A stretch of 64,000 nt of DNA from Chitinimonas_A lacunae (GTDB taxonomy: Bacteria; Pseudomonadota; Gammaproteobacteria; Burkholderiales; Chitinimonadaceae). Both the position numbers and the translations under genes were made by a program. The notes beneath the pieces are model-generated. The model had not been told where the DNA came from. It saw nothing but the letters and a program-made list of their open reading frames with translations, and did not search any database. The DNA is taken from assembly GCF_042650885.1 (NCBI RefSeq), contig NZ_JBHSBU010000001.1:558001-622000 (forward strand), written 5' to 3'. Positions 19,225-28,761 of this stretch are shown one piece after another. The stretch's first letter is position 1; every line of letters starts with the position of its first letter.

Positions 19225-20949
19225 TTGTCCCATCCCCCCGATCGCGAGGGCACGCCTTTGTCTGACGTACAGGCGCTGCGCTGGTGGCGCCATTATCGGT
19301 CGGCCGACCTGCCGGCCGATCTGATTGCCAGCATTACCCTGACCGCGCTGTTGATTCCGCAGTCGCTGGCCTATGCCCAGTTGGCGGGCTTGCCGCCTGA
19401 GGCCGGGCTTTACGCCAGCATGTTGCCGCCACTGATCTATGCCTTGTTCGGCACCAGCCGCCTATTGGCCGTCGGGCCGGTAGCCCTGGCTTCGCTGATG
19501 ACGGCGACCTCGCTGGCGGGCGTCGCACCGGGCAGCTATGCCTTGCTGGCGGCATGGCTGGCCTTGTTGTCGGGATTGATCCGGGTGGTGCTGGCACTGC
19601 TGCGCTTCGGCTTTATCGCCAATCTGCTGTCCCATTCGGTGATCGGCGGCTTTATCGCCGGTTCCGCGCTGCTGATCGTACTGGGACAGGTACCGGCAAT
19701 GCTGGGCCTGTCGGCCGGGCAGGCCGGGGGGTGGGACTGGCTGGGTCAACTGGCCCGCACTGAGCCCGCCACGCTGGTGTTGTCACTGGTGGCGCTGCTG
19801 GGCCTGCTGGCCGCGCGCCACGGTCTGCCGCGATTGGCCCTGCGCCAGGGCTGGTCGGCGCGTACCGCCACCTTGGTCAATGGCACGGCACCTGTGCTGG
19901 TGATCATCGGCGCCGGGCTGGCCGCCTGGGCCTGGGGCGACGGGCGGATTGCCACGGTAGGGGCTGTCCCGGCGGGATTGCCGCCGCTGGGCATCGAGCC
20001 GGTATCGTGGCAGACCCTGCTTGGCCTGCTGCCGGCGGCGCTGGCGATCAGTCTGGTCGGATTCGTGGACAGTATGTCGGTGGCGCAGCAACTGGCGCTC
20101 AAGCGACGGGAGAAGATCGAGCCTGATCGGGAATTGCTGGCGCTGGGACTGGCCAATGTCGCGGCCGGCTTGAGCGGCGGCTATCCGGTATCGGGCAGTT
20201 TCGGCCGTTCGGCCGCCAATGGACTGGCCGGGGCGCGCAGTCAGATTGCCAATATCCTGTCGGCAGGCTGGATGGTGCTGGTGGCGCTGGGTCTGGGCAG
20301 CCTGTTCGTCCATCTGCCACGGGCCGTGCTCGCGGCTACCATCGTGGCGGCGGTAGCGAGCATGTTCGACTGGAGCGTGCTGCGGCTGGCCTGGCGCTAT
20401 GACCGGCGCGATGCGGCCGTGTTTGTGGCCACGGCCGTGGCGGTGCCCCTGCTTGGGGTGCTCGATGCCATCGGGGCGGGCGTGCTGTTGAGTCTGACGC
20501 TGTTCTTCTGGCGCACCGGCCGGCCGCATATGGCGGTGGTGGGTCGGGTGCCGGGGACGGAGCACTACCGCAATGTGCGACGCCATCAGGTCGAGACCGT
20601 GCCCGGGGCGCTGGCAGTGCGGATCGACGAGAGCCTCTACTTCGGCAATATCCGCAATGTCGAGCATCGACTGGCGGTGCTGCTTGCCGATGCGGGGGAG
20701 GTCCATCATCTGGTACTGATCCTGTCGGCGGTCAACGCGATCGACGTGTCGGCACTGCAAGCCTTGGATGAACTGAACCGCAGCCTCGGCGCGCAGGGCG
20801 TGGCATTGCATCTGGCGGAAGTGAAGGGGCCGGTGATGGATAAGCTGATCGCCAGCGGCTTTATCGAACGTTTGCAGGGCAGGGTGCATCTGTCGACCCA
20901 TGCGGCTTTGCAGGTGTGTCGCGGGGTGGTCGAGGACTATGTGATCTGA
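19225..20949 (+). CDS. SulP-family anion transporter with STAS domain
   Basis: A 574-residue inner-membrane protein with 10 or more hydrophobic helices in the first 400 residues. SulP signatures: LTALLIPQSLAYAQLAGLPPEAGLYAS at about 38-64 and GGYPVSGSFGRSAAN near 310-325. A C-terminal STAS domain spans about 430-570 (LILSAVNAIDVSALQALDELNR). Members carry sulfate, bicarbonate or dicarboxylates; substrate cannot be told from sequence alone. The TTG start is chosen because AAGGAAG sits 6 bases upstream. The gene is monocistronic. Confidence 0.9.
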   Translation: MSHPPDREGTPLSDVQALRWWRHYRSADLPADLIASITLTALLIPQSLAYAQLAGLPPEAGLYASMLPPLIYALFGTSRLLAVGPVALASLMTATSLAGVAPGSYALLAAWLALLSGLIRVVLALLRFGFIANLLSHSVIGGFIAGSALLIVLGQVPAMLGLSAGQAGGWDWLGQLARTEPATLVLSLVALLGLLAARHGLPRLALRQGWSARTATLVNGTAPVLVIIGAGLAAWAWGDGRIATVGAVPAGLPPLGIEPVSWQTLLGLLPAALAISLVGFVDSMSVAQQLALKRREKIEPDRELLALGLANVAAGLSGGYPVSGSFGRSAANGLAGARSQIANILSAGWMVLVALGLGSLFVHLPRAVLAATIVAAVASMFDWSVLRLAWRYDRRDAAVFVATAVAVPLLGVLDAIGAGVLLSLTLFFWRTGRPHMAVVGRVPGTEHYRNVRRHQVETVPGALAVRIDESLYFGNIRNVEHRLAVLLADAGEVHHLVLILSAVNAIDVSALQALDELNRSLGAQGVALHLAEVKGPVMDKLIASGFIERLQGRVHLSTHAALQVCRGVVEDYVI

Positions 20950-21634
20950 TGCGGCAAATGGATAGGAGCTGGTCGCACAAGGGCGGTCTTCAAGCAATTC
21001 ACTCGGGTCAGACAGGTAGGGCCGGGTGACCGCTCACCGGATCAACCTGACGCGCGACAAGCTCGAAGATGTGATGGACGGCGATCTGTTCGAGCTGATT
21101 TGGTAGTAATGGTTCATTTCTAAATAAAACCGGCTACTGATATGGCGCCGGTTTTGCATATTATTTTACTTTTATGTCAATCGCCCCGGTTGATGCGTCC
21201 CTCCGCCTCTCCTGAGGTTCTCCTGCTCCTAATCCTTCCACCCTCCGCAGCCCATAGGCTGGTTTGGCAGATGGCCGGTTAAACCGGGCTCGCTCGCAAT
21301 ATGGGCTGAGCGGATGCTCTGTGTCCGGACACGCTGACGCCGGATTTGCTGGAAAGGCGCTGGCCTGACGCCGAGAGGTAGGGCCAGAAGCGGATCGATC
21401 GTCACTGGTCGTTTTTTCCCTATCGCACCGATGAGTGACCGTCGCACAACTCGCGACGAAATTCCGCAATTGCTGCACTGTCTCCTGTTGGGACTTGTCC
21501 AGCTGATGATGGAGCGTGTCGTGGGTTGCCTGCGATGGAGAGCGGTTTTGCCATTCGTCTGAAAGAAATGGCTTGGGGAAAACAAAAAGAGCAGCCCGAA
21601 GGCTGCTCTTTCTTCACGAACCGGAAACGGCTGA
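20950..21634. other. Long intergenic region with two hairpins and a short open frame
   Basis: A hairpin pairing AAAACCGGC with GCCGGTTTT lies at 21127-21156. A second, pairing AAAGAGCAGCC with GGCTGCTCTTT (about 21590-21612), terminates efp on the minus strand. A GTG-started 26-codon frame (21026-21106; VTAHRINLTRDKLEDVMDGD...) has a natural-looking protein composition and could be a gene remnant. Nothing else in 21160-21585 is supported. Confidence 0.5.
21590..21612 (-). terminator. Rho-independent terminator of efp
   Basis: On the minus strand an AAAGAGCAGCC/GGCTGCTCTTT stem with a short loop ends in a T-run. It starts about 20 bases after the efp stop codon. Confidence 0.8.
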
Positions 21635-22198
21635 TTAAGCGCGCTTCTTGAATTCGTTGGTGCGGGTATCGATTTCGATCTTGTCACCGATTTCGATAAA
21701 GGCCGCGACCGGGAGTTCATAGCCGCTGCCGGCCAGACGGGCGGGCTTCATGACCTTGCCCGAGGTGTCGCCGCGCACGGCGGGTTCGGTGTACTCGACT
21801 TCGCGCACGATGGTGGTCGGCAGTTCAACCGAGATGGCGCGGCCGTCGTAGAAGGTCACTTCGCACTGGTCTTCCATGCCGTCGACCAGGAAGTTCAGCA
21901 CGTCGCCCATATTGTCCTTTTCGACTTCGTACTGGTTGTACTCGGTGTCCATGAACACATACATCGGGTCGGCGAAGTAGGAGTAGGTGCAGGTCTTGCG
22001 CTCCAGCACCACCACATCGAATTTTTCGTCGGCCTTGTAGACGGATTCGGTACCAGCGCCCGTCAGCAGGTTCTTCAGTTTCATCTTCACGACGGCGGCG
22101 TTGCGGCCGGACTTGTTGTACTCGGCCCGTTGCAGCACCAGCGGTTGGCCATCAACCATTACTACGTTGCCGGCACGGAGTTCCTGTGCGATTTTCAT
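21635..22198 (-). CDS. efp: Elongation factor P, Arg32 type
   Basis: EF-P (187 residues) relieves ribosome stalling at polyproline runs. The three-domain beta-barrel layout is visible. The tip residue of domain I is Arg32 (EYNKSGRNAAVV), not lysine, which is the form rhamnosylated by EarP. The earP gene is directly upstream on the same strand, an arrangement known from Neisseria and Pseudomonas relatives. A TATAAT -10 is found within the 48-base gap, so efp probably has its own promoter. Confidence 0.98.
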   Translation of the reverse strand: MKIAQELRAGNVVMVDGQPLVLQRAEYNKSGRNAAVVKMKLKNLLTGAGTESVYKADEKFDVVVLERKTCTYSYFADPMYVFMDTEYNQYEVEKDNMGDVLNFLVDGMEDQCEVTFYDGRAISVELPTTIVREVEYTEPAVRGDTSGKVMKPARLAGSGYELPVAAFIEIGDKIEIDTRTNEFKKRA

Positions 22199-22245
22199 GC
22201 GTCTGTTTTCCTGCTGAGGAAGGTAAGCGGTTGAAAAAACGCAGC

Positions 22246-22251
22246 ATTATA
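22246..22251 (-). promoter_or_regulatory. Predicted -10 element of efp
   Basis: A perfect TATAAT on the minus strand, overlapping the end of earP. No good -35 lies 16-18 bases upstream, so it may be an activator-dependent or weak promoter. Confidence 0.4.
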
Positions 22252-23377
22252 CCCGTGATTCGATAAATAGTACCAGCGCCGTCGCAAGATCTTTGCTTTG
22301 CGCTTGCTGAGTGCACCAGTCCGCCGCATGGCGGGCAAGGGTCGGCAGCGCCGCCGCATAGCCATCCCAGCCGGCTGCCGCATCGCCGCCGTTCCAGCCG
22401 AGCCAGAACTGGCTTTCCGCCGAATCGGCCGTGTGCTCGTCCCTAAACCCTTGATAACGCGACAGGAAGGCGGCGAGCTTTTGTCGATGGGCGTCGTCGT
22501 CCTGCGGGTAAATATGCCAAACCAGCGGTACGCCCGCCCACTGCGCCCGCACGAAGGAATCCTCGCCGCGCACGAAGTTGAGGTCACAGGACCAGAGCAG
22601 CCGGTCATAGTCGTCCTGGCTCAAAAAAGGCAGGGCAAACAGCCGTAAGGCGCCGCTTTCCGCCATCGTGCCCACGGGAAACTCCCGTCCCAGCCACTGC
22701 TCGACCTGCCGTCTCGGCTTGCCGTCGGCCACCAGCAGCAGACGCGGCGCTTCGCCTGTCCAGCGCGCCAGCAGCCCCGGCAGCGCCGGATTGTCGTAAC
22801 AGAACAGCGAATGGCACGGCCATGTCAGCGCGGACGGCTCGATGCCAAGTCCAGCCAGCCAGCTTTCCCGCTCCATCCGCTGGAACCGCTCCCGGCGCTC
22901 GATCAAGTCGCCCTCGCGCAGCAGCCCGCCGCTTGTCGCCGAGAAGCCCGAGAAGAAGAAATGACGTGTCAGCGGCAGACGCGGATGGCGCGAGCCCAGG
23001 CCGTGACAATCGTCGATCCAGCTTTCCGCCGTCAGATATTCGAGATTGATCCAGACCGGCGCGGGCTTCATGGCGGCCATGGCGAGCAGGAAGGGCTCGG
23101 GCGGGTCGCAGGCAAACGCTTCGATCACCACTTCCCTCGGCGTCACGTCGGACCAATCCTTGGACCAATGGCGCACTTCGACGCCGCAGAGCGTTTGCTG
23201 CGACTGAGTCGGATCGATCCGCCGCTCCAGTACCGCAAAGCTCGCCAGATCGTCGACCCATAACCTGACCGTTGCACCGTGCTCGGCAACCAACTGACGC
23301 GACAGGCGCCAGCAGACGCCGATGTCGCCGTAGTTGTCGATCACAGTGCAGAAAATATCAAAAGATTTATTTTTCAA
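22247..23377 (-). CDS. earP: EF-P arginine-32 rhamnosyltransferase
   Basis: EarP (376 residues) transfers rhamnose from dTDP-rhamnose to Arg32 of EF-P. The conserved start FDIFCTVIDNYGDIGVCWRLSRQL has the acidic residues Asp14 and Asp18 that are needed in the family. Other EarP blocks are INLEYLTAESWIDDCHGLGS and NFVRGEDSFVRAQWAGVPLVWHIYPQ. The start is a TTG at 23377-23375 in an AT-rich region with a weak ribosome-binding site; no ATG gives the conserved N-terminus. Pairing with an Arg32 EF-P makes the call firm. Confidence 0.96.
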   Translation of the reverse strand: MKNKSFDIFCTVIDNYGDIGVCWRLSRQLVAEHGATVRLWVDDLASFAVLERRIDPTQSQQTLCGVEVRHWSKDWSDVTPREVVIEAFACDPPEPFLLAMAAMKPAPVWINLEYLTAESWIDDCHGLGSRHPRLPLTRHFFFSGFSATSGGLLREGDLIERRERFQRMERESWLAGLGIEPSALTWPCHSLFCYDNPALPGLLARWTGEAPRLLLVADGKPRRQVEQWLGREFPVGTMAESGALRLFALPFLSQDDYDRLLWSCDLNFVRGEDSFVRAQWAGVPLVWHIYPQDDDAHRQKLAAFLSRYQGFRDEHTADSAESQFWLGWNGGDAAAGWDGYAAALPTLARHAADWCTQQAQSKDLATALVLFIESRV

Positions 23378-23429
23378 TATAAGTGGCTCTGAATATTGCG
23401 GACATTTTGCAGATTATTTTATATATGGC

Positions 23430-23804
23430 TTATTCCAGACTGACCTCCCATCCGGCCGCCTCCAACTGGCGCCGGGCGGCCTCGGCGAGATATTTCCGCC
23501 CGTAAGGGCCGAGTTTCACGGCTGCCTCGGTGGCGAGACGACTTTTCAGCATGGCGAGCGGCAGTTCGCGCCATGCCTCGGCGACGGCTCGCAGTGCTTG
23601 AAGCTGACACAACGTCGGCCTGGGGGTGGGGCGCAGAAGGAGAAAATGGTCCGGCTCGGCTTCGATCGTGCCCGGGACGAGTTCGTGGGCTTCCTGGTAC
23701 TGGCAGTGCGGACAACGGACGATCTCGCGGACTTGGCCGGGGAGGTGGCTGTTGGCGTGGAAGCGTCCCAGTGCCAGGCCGCAGCGGGGGCAGTCTTCAG
23801 CCAC
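23430..23804 (-). CDS. Zinc-ribbon protein of unknown function
   Basis: A 124-residue protein with two CxxC pairs, Cys5/Cys8 and Cys31/Cys34, that should bind zinc. The C-terminal half is helical (KYLAEAARRQLEAAGWEVSL). Its start overlaps the end of the VWA gene by 8 bases, so the two are probably translated together. No family name is given. A partner role to the VWA protein is inferred from the overlap only. Confidence 0.65.
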   Translation of the reverse strand: MAEDCPRCGLALGRFHANSHLPGQVREIVRCPHCQYQEAHELVPGTIEAEPDHFLLLRPTPRPTLCQLQALRAVAEAWRELPLAMLKSRLATEAAVKLGPYGRKYLAEAARRQLEAAGWEVSLE

Positions 23805-24975
23805 GGAGCAAGGACTTCATCGCCGCCTCGATGCCCGCTGGCGTGAGCGCGAACATCCGTTGGCCCAATTGCTTGCGCACCATATCGAGCGATTCGGTGT
23901 ATTCCCAGTAGCGTTCCTCGACCGGGTTGAGCCATACCGCCGAGGGATAGCGGTCGAGCAGCCGTTGCAGCCAGAGCGTGCCCGGCTCTTCGTTCATATG
24001 CTCGACCGAGCCGCCGGGATAGCTCAACTCGTAAGGGCTCATGGTGGCGTCGCCGACGAAGATCAGCTTGTAGTCGGCGGGGTAGGTATGGATCACATCC
24101 CAGGTCGGGGTGCGTTCGCTGTGGCGGCGCTGGTTATGGCGCCAGACCGATTCGTAGACGCAGTTATGGAAATAGAAGTGTTCCAGATGCTTGAACTCGG
24201 CCCGGGCTGCACTGAACAGCGCTTCGCAGACCTGGATATGGTCGTCCATCGAGCCGCCGACATCGAGAAACAGCAGCACTTTGACCGCGTTATGGCGCTC
24301 GTGGCTAAAGCGCAGATCGAGATAGCCGCCGTTATTGGCGGTGGCCTTGAGGGTGGCGTCGATATCGAGCTGTTCCGCCTCGCCCTGGCGCACGAATTGG
24401 CGCAGCCGACGCAAGGCAACCTTGAAGTTGCGGCTGCCCAGTTCCTGGTTGGCGTCGAAATCGCGGAATTGGCGTTGATCCCACACTTTGACGGCACGGC
24501 GGTGGCGCGAGCCGTCCTGGCCGATCCGGATGCCTTCGGGATGATAGCCATAGGCACCGAACGGACTGGTGCCGCCGGTGCCTATCCATTTATTGCCGCC
24601 CTGATGGCGCGCTTTCTGTTCGGCCAGCCGCTCCTTGAGCGTCTGCATCAGCTTTTCCCAGCCCATGGCCTTGAGCTGGGCCTTTTCCTCTTCGCTGAGC
24701 TGCTTCTCGATCAGTTTGGTCAGCCAATCTTCGGGAATATCGGCCTCGATCTTGTCGAGCAGATGGTCGACGCCGTGGAAATAGCGGCCGAACACCTGAT
24801 CGAAACGGTCGAAATACGATTCGTCCTTGATCAGCAGGGCACGCGCCACAATATAGAAGTCATCGAGGCTGCCGCTGATCAAGCGGCGATCGAGCGCTTC
24901 GAGCAGGGTCAGGAATTCCTTGATGGAAACCGGGAGCTTGGCGTCGCGCAGGGCGAAGAAAAAGTCGAGCAGCAT
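23797..24975 (-). CDS. VWA-domain protein, CoxE-like
   Basis: A 392-residue cytoplasmic protein. The start MLLDFFFALRDAKLPVSIKEFL is typical of the CoxE-like VWA group, which often works with a MoxR-type AAA ATPase. The metal-ion site reads DVGGSMDDH, so the usual first serine of DxSxS is replaced by glycine, a change seen in this group. No MoxR gene is in the neighbourhood. The upstream in-frame extension is rejected because the ATG at 24975 gives the conserved start. The zinc-ribbon gene follows with overlap. Confidence 0.85.
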   Translation of the reverse strand: MLLDFFFALRDAKLPVSIKEFLTLLEALDRRLISGSLDDFYIVARALLIKDESYFDRFDQVFGRYFHGVDHLLDKIEADIPEDWLTKLIEKQLSEEEKAQLKAMGWEKLMQTLKERLAEQKARHQGGNKWIGTGGTSPFGAYGYHPEGIRIGQDGSRHRRAVKVWDQRQFRDFDANQELGSRNFKVALRRLRQFVRQGEAEQLDIDATLKATANNGGYLDLRFSHERHNAVKVLLFLDVGGSMDDHIQVCEALFSAARAEFKHLEHFYFHNCVYESVWRHNQRRHSERTPTWDVIHTYPADYKLIFVGDATMSPYELSYPGGSVEHMNEEPGTLWLQRLLDRYPSAVWLNPVEERYWEYTESLDMVRKQLGQRMFALTPAGIEAAMKSLLRG

Positions 24976-25153
24976 GGGGAGAAAGGGTGATGTCGCAGCG
25001 ACGAGACAGCGTATTCTAGCGTTAGAGCGGATCGGCCGGGCGGCCTGTGGGCTTTTCGTCCGATTTGGCGTGATTGGACAACGCGCCAATCTAGCGCCTG
25101 CTCTAGAATGCCTCGACTCACCCAATAGGCCGCACACGGCCAAGGAGGACGAC

Positions 25154-26581
25154 ATGCAACCCGGATTCGCCCCGCACGACAATCAAGCGGAAAAGCAGCG
25201 GCTGGCTGAGCTGTTCGCCCGCCAGCGCAGTGCCTATGCAGCCGACGTCTACCCATCAGCAGCGGTACGCCGCGATCGCCTGGGCCGGCTGCGGCTGGCA
25301 CTGGAAAAACACCAGGATGCGCTGTGCCGTGCCATCTCCGAGGACTTCGGCCATCGCTCGCTGCACGAGTCGAAGCTGCTCGAATTCTTTCCCTCCTACG
25401 CCGGTATCGACCATAGCCGCCGCCATGTCGGCAAATGGATGAAGCCCGAAAAGCGCGGCGTCTCGATCTGGTTCCTGCCTGCCAGCAATAGCGTGGTGCC
25501 GCAGCCCCTGGGCGTGGTCGGCATTATCGTGCCGTGGAATTACCCGCTGCTCCTGGCGGTCGGCCCGTTGACCTCGGCGCTCACTGCCGGCAATCGGGCC
25601 ATCATCAAGATGTCCGAATATACCCCGCGCACCGGTGAAACGCTGCGACTGGCGCTGGCGGAATTCTTCAGTGAAGACGAAGTGGCCGTGATCAACGGCG
25701 GCGTCGAAGTGGCACAAACCTTTGCCACCTATGCCTGGGATCATCTGCTGTTCACCGGTTCGACCTCGGTGGGCCGCCAGGTGATGCGCGCAGCAGCCGA
25801 CAATCTGACCCCGGTCACGCTCGAACTCGGCGGCAAGTCGCCGGTGGTGGTGCATCGTGACTATCCGATCGCCACTGCCGCCGAGCGGATTTTGCACGGC
25901 AAATGCCTGAACGCCGGTCAGACATGCGTGGCACCCGACTATGTGCTGCTGCCGCGCGGCCAGGAAGAGACCTTTATCGAGGCGGCACGACAGGCGGTGC
26001 GCCAGTGGTATCCCGATCTGGCCGCCAGCCCCGACTACAGTGCCGTGATCAATCGGCGTCATCTGGAGCGGCTGCAAGGCTATCTCGACGATGCCCTGAG
26101 CCACGGTGCCCGGGTGGTGCCGCTTGGCGAGTGCGACCCGGCCTCGGGCAAGCTCGCGCCGACCCTGGTCTTCAATGTCAGCGAGGCCATGCGCCTGATG
26201 CAGGATGAGATCTTCGGTCCGATCCTGCCCATCCTGTCCGTCGATTCGGTCGACGAAGCCATCAGCTATATCAATGCCCGGCCAAGGCCGCTGGCGCTGT
26301 ACTACTTTGATCACGACAACGAGCGGATCGGCAGCGTGCTGACCCGCACCCATTCGGGCGGGGCGGCCATTAACGAGACGGTGATCCATGTCGGTCAGGA
26401 CGATCTGCCGTTCGGCGGCGTCGGCCCGTCGGGCATGGGGCATTACCATGGCCGCGATGGCTTTGACACGATGTCCAAGCGCAAAGGGGTATTTGCCCAG
26501 TCGCGCCTCAACGGCCTGCCTTTGATGCGTCCGCCCTATGGGCCGCGTATCGAGGCGCTGCTTAAATTCATGCTGCGCTGA
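25154..26581 (+). CDS. Coniferyl aldehyde dehydrogenase-like NAD(P)-dependent aldehyde dehydrogenase
   Basis: A 475-residue ALDH. The catalytic cysteine is Cys258 (NAGQTCVAPDY) and the general base Glu224 (LELGGKSP). The sequences SYAGIDHSRRHVGKWMKPEKR and PLGVVGIIVPWNYPL fit the class-3-like group that includes coniferyl aldehyde dehydrogenase CalB. An AAGGAGG ribosome-binding site is placed 6 bases before the ATG. A Tat-signal protein and a GMC oxidoreductase follow in the same direction, so the three may oxidise an alcohol to an acid by way of an aldehyde. True substrate unknown. Confidence 0.88.
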   Translation: MQPGFAPHDNQAEKQRLAELFARQRSAYAADVYPSAAVRRDRLGRLRLALEKHQDALCRAISEDFGHRSLHESKLLEFFPSYAGIDHSRRHVGKWMKPEKRGVSIWFLPASNSVVPQPLGVVGIIVPWNYPLLLAVGPLTSALTAGNRAIIKMSEYTPRTGETLRLALAEFFSEDEVAVINGGVEVAQTFATYAWDHLLFTGSTSVGRQVMRAAADNLTPVTLELGGKSPVVVHRDYPIATAAERILHGKCLNAGQTCVAPDYVLLPRGQEETFIEAARQAVRQWYPDLAASPDYSAVINRRHLERLQGYLDDALSHGARVVPLGECDPASGKLAPTLVFNVSEAMRLMQDEIFGPILPILSVDSVDEAISYINARPRPLALYYFDHDNERIGSVLTRTHSGGAAINETVIHVGQDDLPFGGVGPSGMGHYHGRDGFDTMSKRKGVFAQSRLNGLPLMRPPYGPRIEALLKFMLR

Positions 26582-26597
26582 GCGCGGGAGACTCCTG

Positions 26598-27152
26598 GTG
26601 CTGACACGTCGGCAATTCATCCAGACTGGTATCGCCGGCGCCGCCCTGTTGGGGGCGGCACGGCTCGCTTATGGGCCATTGCGGCCCGATCCGCAATATG
26701 AAGTCCCGGCCGAGAGCCGCTTCCGGGTGCTCGACGGTGCCAGCCGCACCGCCTTTGCCGCCATCGGCCGGGTAATGCTGGCCGGTGCCTTGCCGCGCGA
26801 CGAAGCCGAATTCGAGACTGCGCTGCACGAGGTGGTGCTGGGCTGCGACACCGTGGTGGCCGGTCTGCCCGGAGCCGTGCGCGACGAACTCGAAGAATTG
26901 CTGGCCCTGCTCAATCAGCCGCTTGGCCGGCGTTGGATCGCCGGCGTTACCCGCTCCTGGAGCGAGGCGAGCGACGAGGACATTGCCCACTTCCTGTCGC
27001 GCTGGCGCTATTCCTCGCTATCGCTGTTGCGCAGCGGCTATCAGGCGCTGCATCAGATCGTGTTCGCTGCCTGGTACGGCAACCCGCGCGCCTGGGTCGG
27101 TATCGCCTACGCGGGGCCGCCTGCCTATATGAAGGAATTCTGGAATGCCTAA
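26598..27152 (+). CDS. Twin-arginine-signal protein, possible small subunit of the GMC oxidoreductase
   Basis: A 184-residue protein starting at GTG 26598, 17 bases after the aldehyde dehydrogenase. The N-terminus has a Tat motif (TRRQFIQTG) and a hydrophobic stretch, so export folded to the periplasm is expected. The rest is helical, with PPAYMKEFWNA at the end. It resembles in size and context the gluconate 2-dehydrogenase subunit 3 type proteins that partner membrane GMC enzymes. Its end overlaps the next gene by 8 bases. Family assignment is by context. Confidence 0.7.
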   Translation: MLTRRQFIQTGIAGAALLGAARLAYGPLRPDPQYEVPAESRFRVLDGASRTAFAAIGRVMLAGALPRDEAEFETALHEVVLGCDTVVAGLPGAVRDELEELLALLNQPLGRRWIAGVTRSWSEASDEDIAHFLSRWRYSSLSLLRSGYQALHQIVFAAWYGNPRAWVGIAYAGPPAYMKEFWNA

Positions 27153-28761
27153 GGACATCATCGCCGAGGGCCTGGCCTCGGGGAAATGGCGGCTGATCGA
27201 CGCGGCCACCTTGACCACCGACCAGACCATCGAAGCCGATGTGGTGGTGGTCGGCACCGGGGCCGGCGGCGGCGTGGCGGCGGAAATCCTGGCCCAGGCG
27301 GGCCTCAAGGTCGTGATGCTCGAAGAGGGGGGATTGCGTTACGCCTCGAAGCATTTCGATCTGACCGAATCGACCGCCTACCCGACCCTTTATCAGGAGT
27401 CGGCCGGCCGGCAGACCAAGGACAAGGGCATCACCATCCTGCAAGGCCGCACGGTAGGCGGCTCGACCGTGGTGAACTGGACGTCGAGCTTTCGCACGCC
27501 GCCCACCACGCTGCGTTTCTGGCGTGACCATTTCGGCCTCGAGGAAATGACGGTCGAGGCCATGGCCCCCTGGTTCGGCCGCGCTGAAAAGCGGCTCAAT
27601 GTCAGCGATTGGAATGTCGAGCCCAATATCAACAATCAGGTGCTGCAACTCGGGGCCGAGCGCATCGGCATCCACTGGTCGCGCATCCGCCGCAACGTCA
27701 ACGGCTGCCTCAATTTGGGCTACTGCGGGATGGGGTGCCCGAGCAATGCCAAGCAGTCGATGCTGGTGACGACGATCCCGGCTGCGCTGAACCTTGGCGC
27801 CTCGCTCTATACCCATGCCCGGGCCGAGCGGGTATTGACCGAAGGCAGCCGCGCCGTGGGCGTCGAATGCCAGGCGCTTGACGCCGATGGTCTGCGTCCG
27901 ACCGGCAGAAAACTGCTGGTACGCGCCAAGACCGTGGTGCTGGCCGGCGGCGCCATCAATACCCCGGCGCTGATGCTGCGCTCGCGTCTGCCCGATCCTG
28001 AAGGGCGGATCGGTCGTCGCACCTTTCTGCACCCGGTCAATATCTCGGGCGCCTTTATGCCTTTCAAGGTCGAAGGCTGGCAAGGCGCGCCGCAGAGCGT
28101 CTATTCCGACCATTTTCTCGACACGCTGCCGGTCGATGGCCCGATCGGCTACAAACTCGAAGTCCCGCCGCTGCATCCGGTGCTCACTGCCATCACCATG
28201 ACCGGTTTCGGTCATAAGCACCGCAGCGTGATGGAGCGGTTTGATCGGCTCCAGGTGGTGCTTGCCCTGTTGCGCGACGGTTTTCATGAGGACAGCCAGG
28301 GCGGATCGGTCAGCCTCAAGGCCGATGGCACGCCGCTGCTCGATTACCCGATCACCGGCTATGTCTGGGAAGGACTGCGCCGCGCCTATCTGACCATGGC
28401 CGAATTGCAGTTCGCCGCCGGTGCGACCCGGGTGGTGCCGATTCACGAGGATGTGACGGCCGAGGGCTACGCCAGTTGGGCCGAGGCTCGCGAGGGCATC
28501 CGCCAGTTGCCGCTCGAAGTGCTGCGGGCCAAGGTGGTGTCGGCCCATGTGATGGGTGGTGCCGCGATGGCGGCCAAGGCCGAGGACGGGGTGGTCGATG
28601 GCTACGGCCGCTTCCACCAGCTCGATGGGCTGTATGTGCTCGATGGCTCGGTGTTCCCGACCTCGATCGGTGCCAATCCGCAACTGTCGATCTACGGTCT
28701 GGTTACCCGCAATGCCGTCAAGCTGGCAGAGAAACTGACCGGTCGGAAGGAAAGCGCTTAG
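27145..28761 (+). CDS. GMC-family FAD oxidoreductase
   Basis: A 538-residue flavoenzyme. The dinucleotide-binding motif DVVVVGTGAGGGVAAEIL is at 32-49, followed by VVMLEEGG. The GMC substrate end has VSAHVMGGAAM, with the active-site histidine region, and SIGANPQLSIYGL near the C-terminus. The middle has NGCLNLGYCGMGC, a Cys-rich segment common in long-chain alcohol or sterol oxidases of this group. It lacks its own signal peptide, so it may travel with the Tat-signal protein encoded just before it. Probable alcohol dehydrogenase or oxidase. Confidence 0.88.
   Translation: MPKDIIAEGLASGKWRLIDAATLTTDQTIEADVVVVGTGAGGGVAAEILAQAGLKVVMLEEGGLRYASKHFDLTESTAYPTLYQESAGRQTKDKGITILQGRTVGGSTVVNWTSSFRTPPTTLRFWRDHFGLEEMTVEAMAPWFGRAEKRLNVSDWNVEPNINNQVLQLGAERIGIHWSRIRRNVNGCLNLGYCGMGCPSNAKQSMLVTTIPAALNLGASLYTHARAERVLTEGSRAVGVECQALDADGLRPTGRKLLVRAKTVVLAGGAINTPALMLRSRLPDPEGRIGRRTFLHPVNISGAFMPFKVEGWQGAPQSVYSDHFLDTLPVDGPIGYKLEVPPLHPVLTAITMTGFGHKHRSVMERFDRLQVVLALLRDGFHEDSQGGSVSLKADGTPLLDYPITGYVWEGLRRAYLTMAELQFAAGATRVVPIHEDVTAEGYASWAEAREGIRQLPLEVLRAKVVSAHVMGGAAMAAKAEDGVVDGYGRFHQLDGLYVLDGSVFPTSIGANPQLSIYGLVTRNAVKLAEKLTGRKESA

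Noticed and set aside
21026..21106. Short GTG-started frame after the SulP gene
   Set aside because: Only 26 codons, no ribosome-binding site, no family; noted as a possible gene remnant but not called as a CDS.
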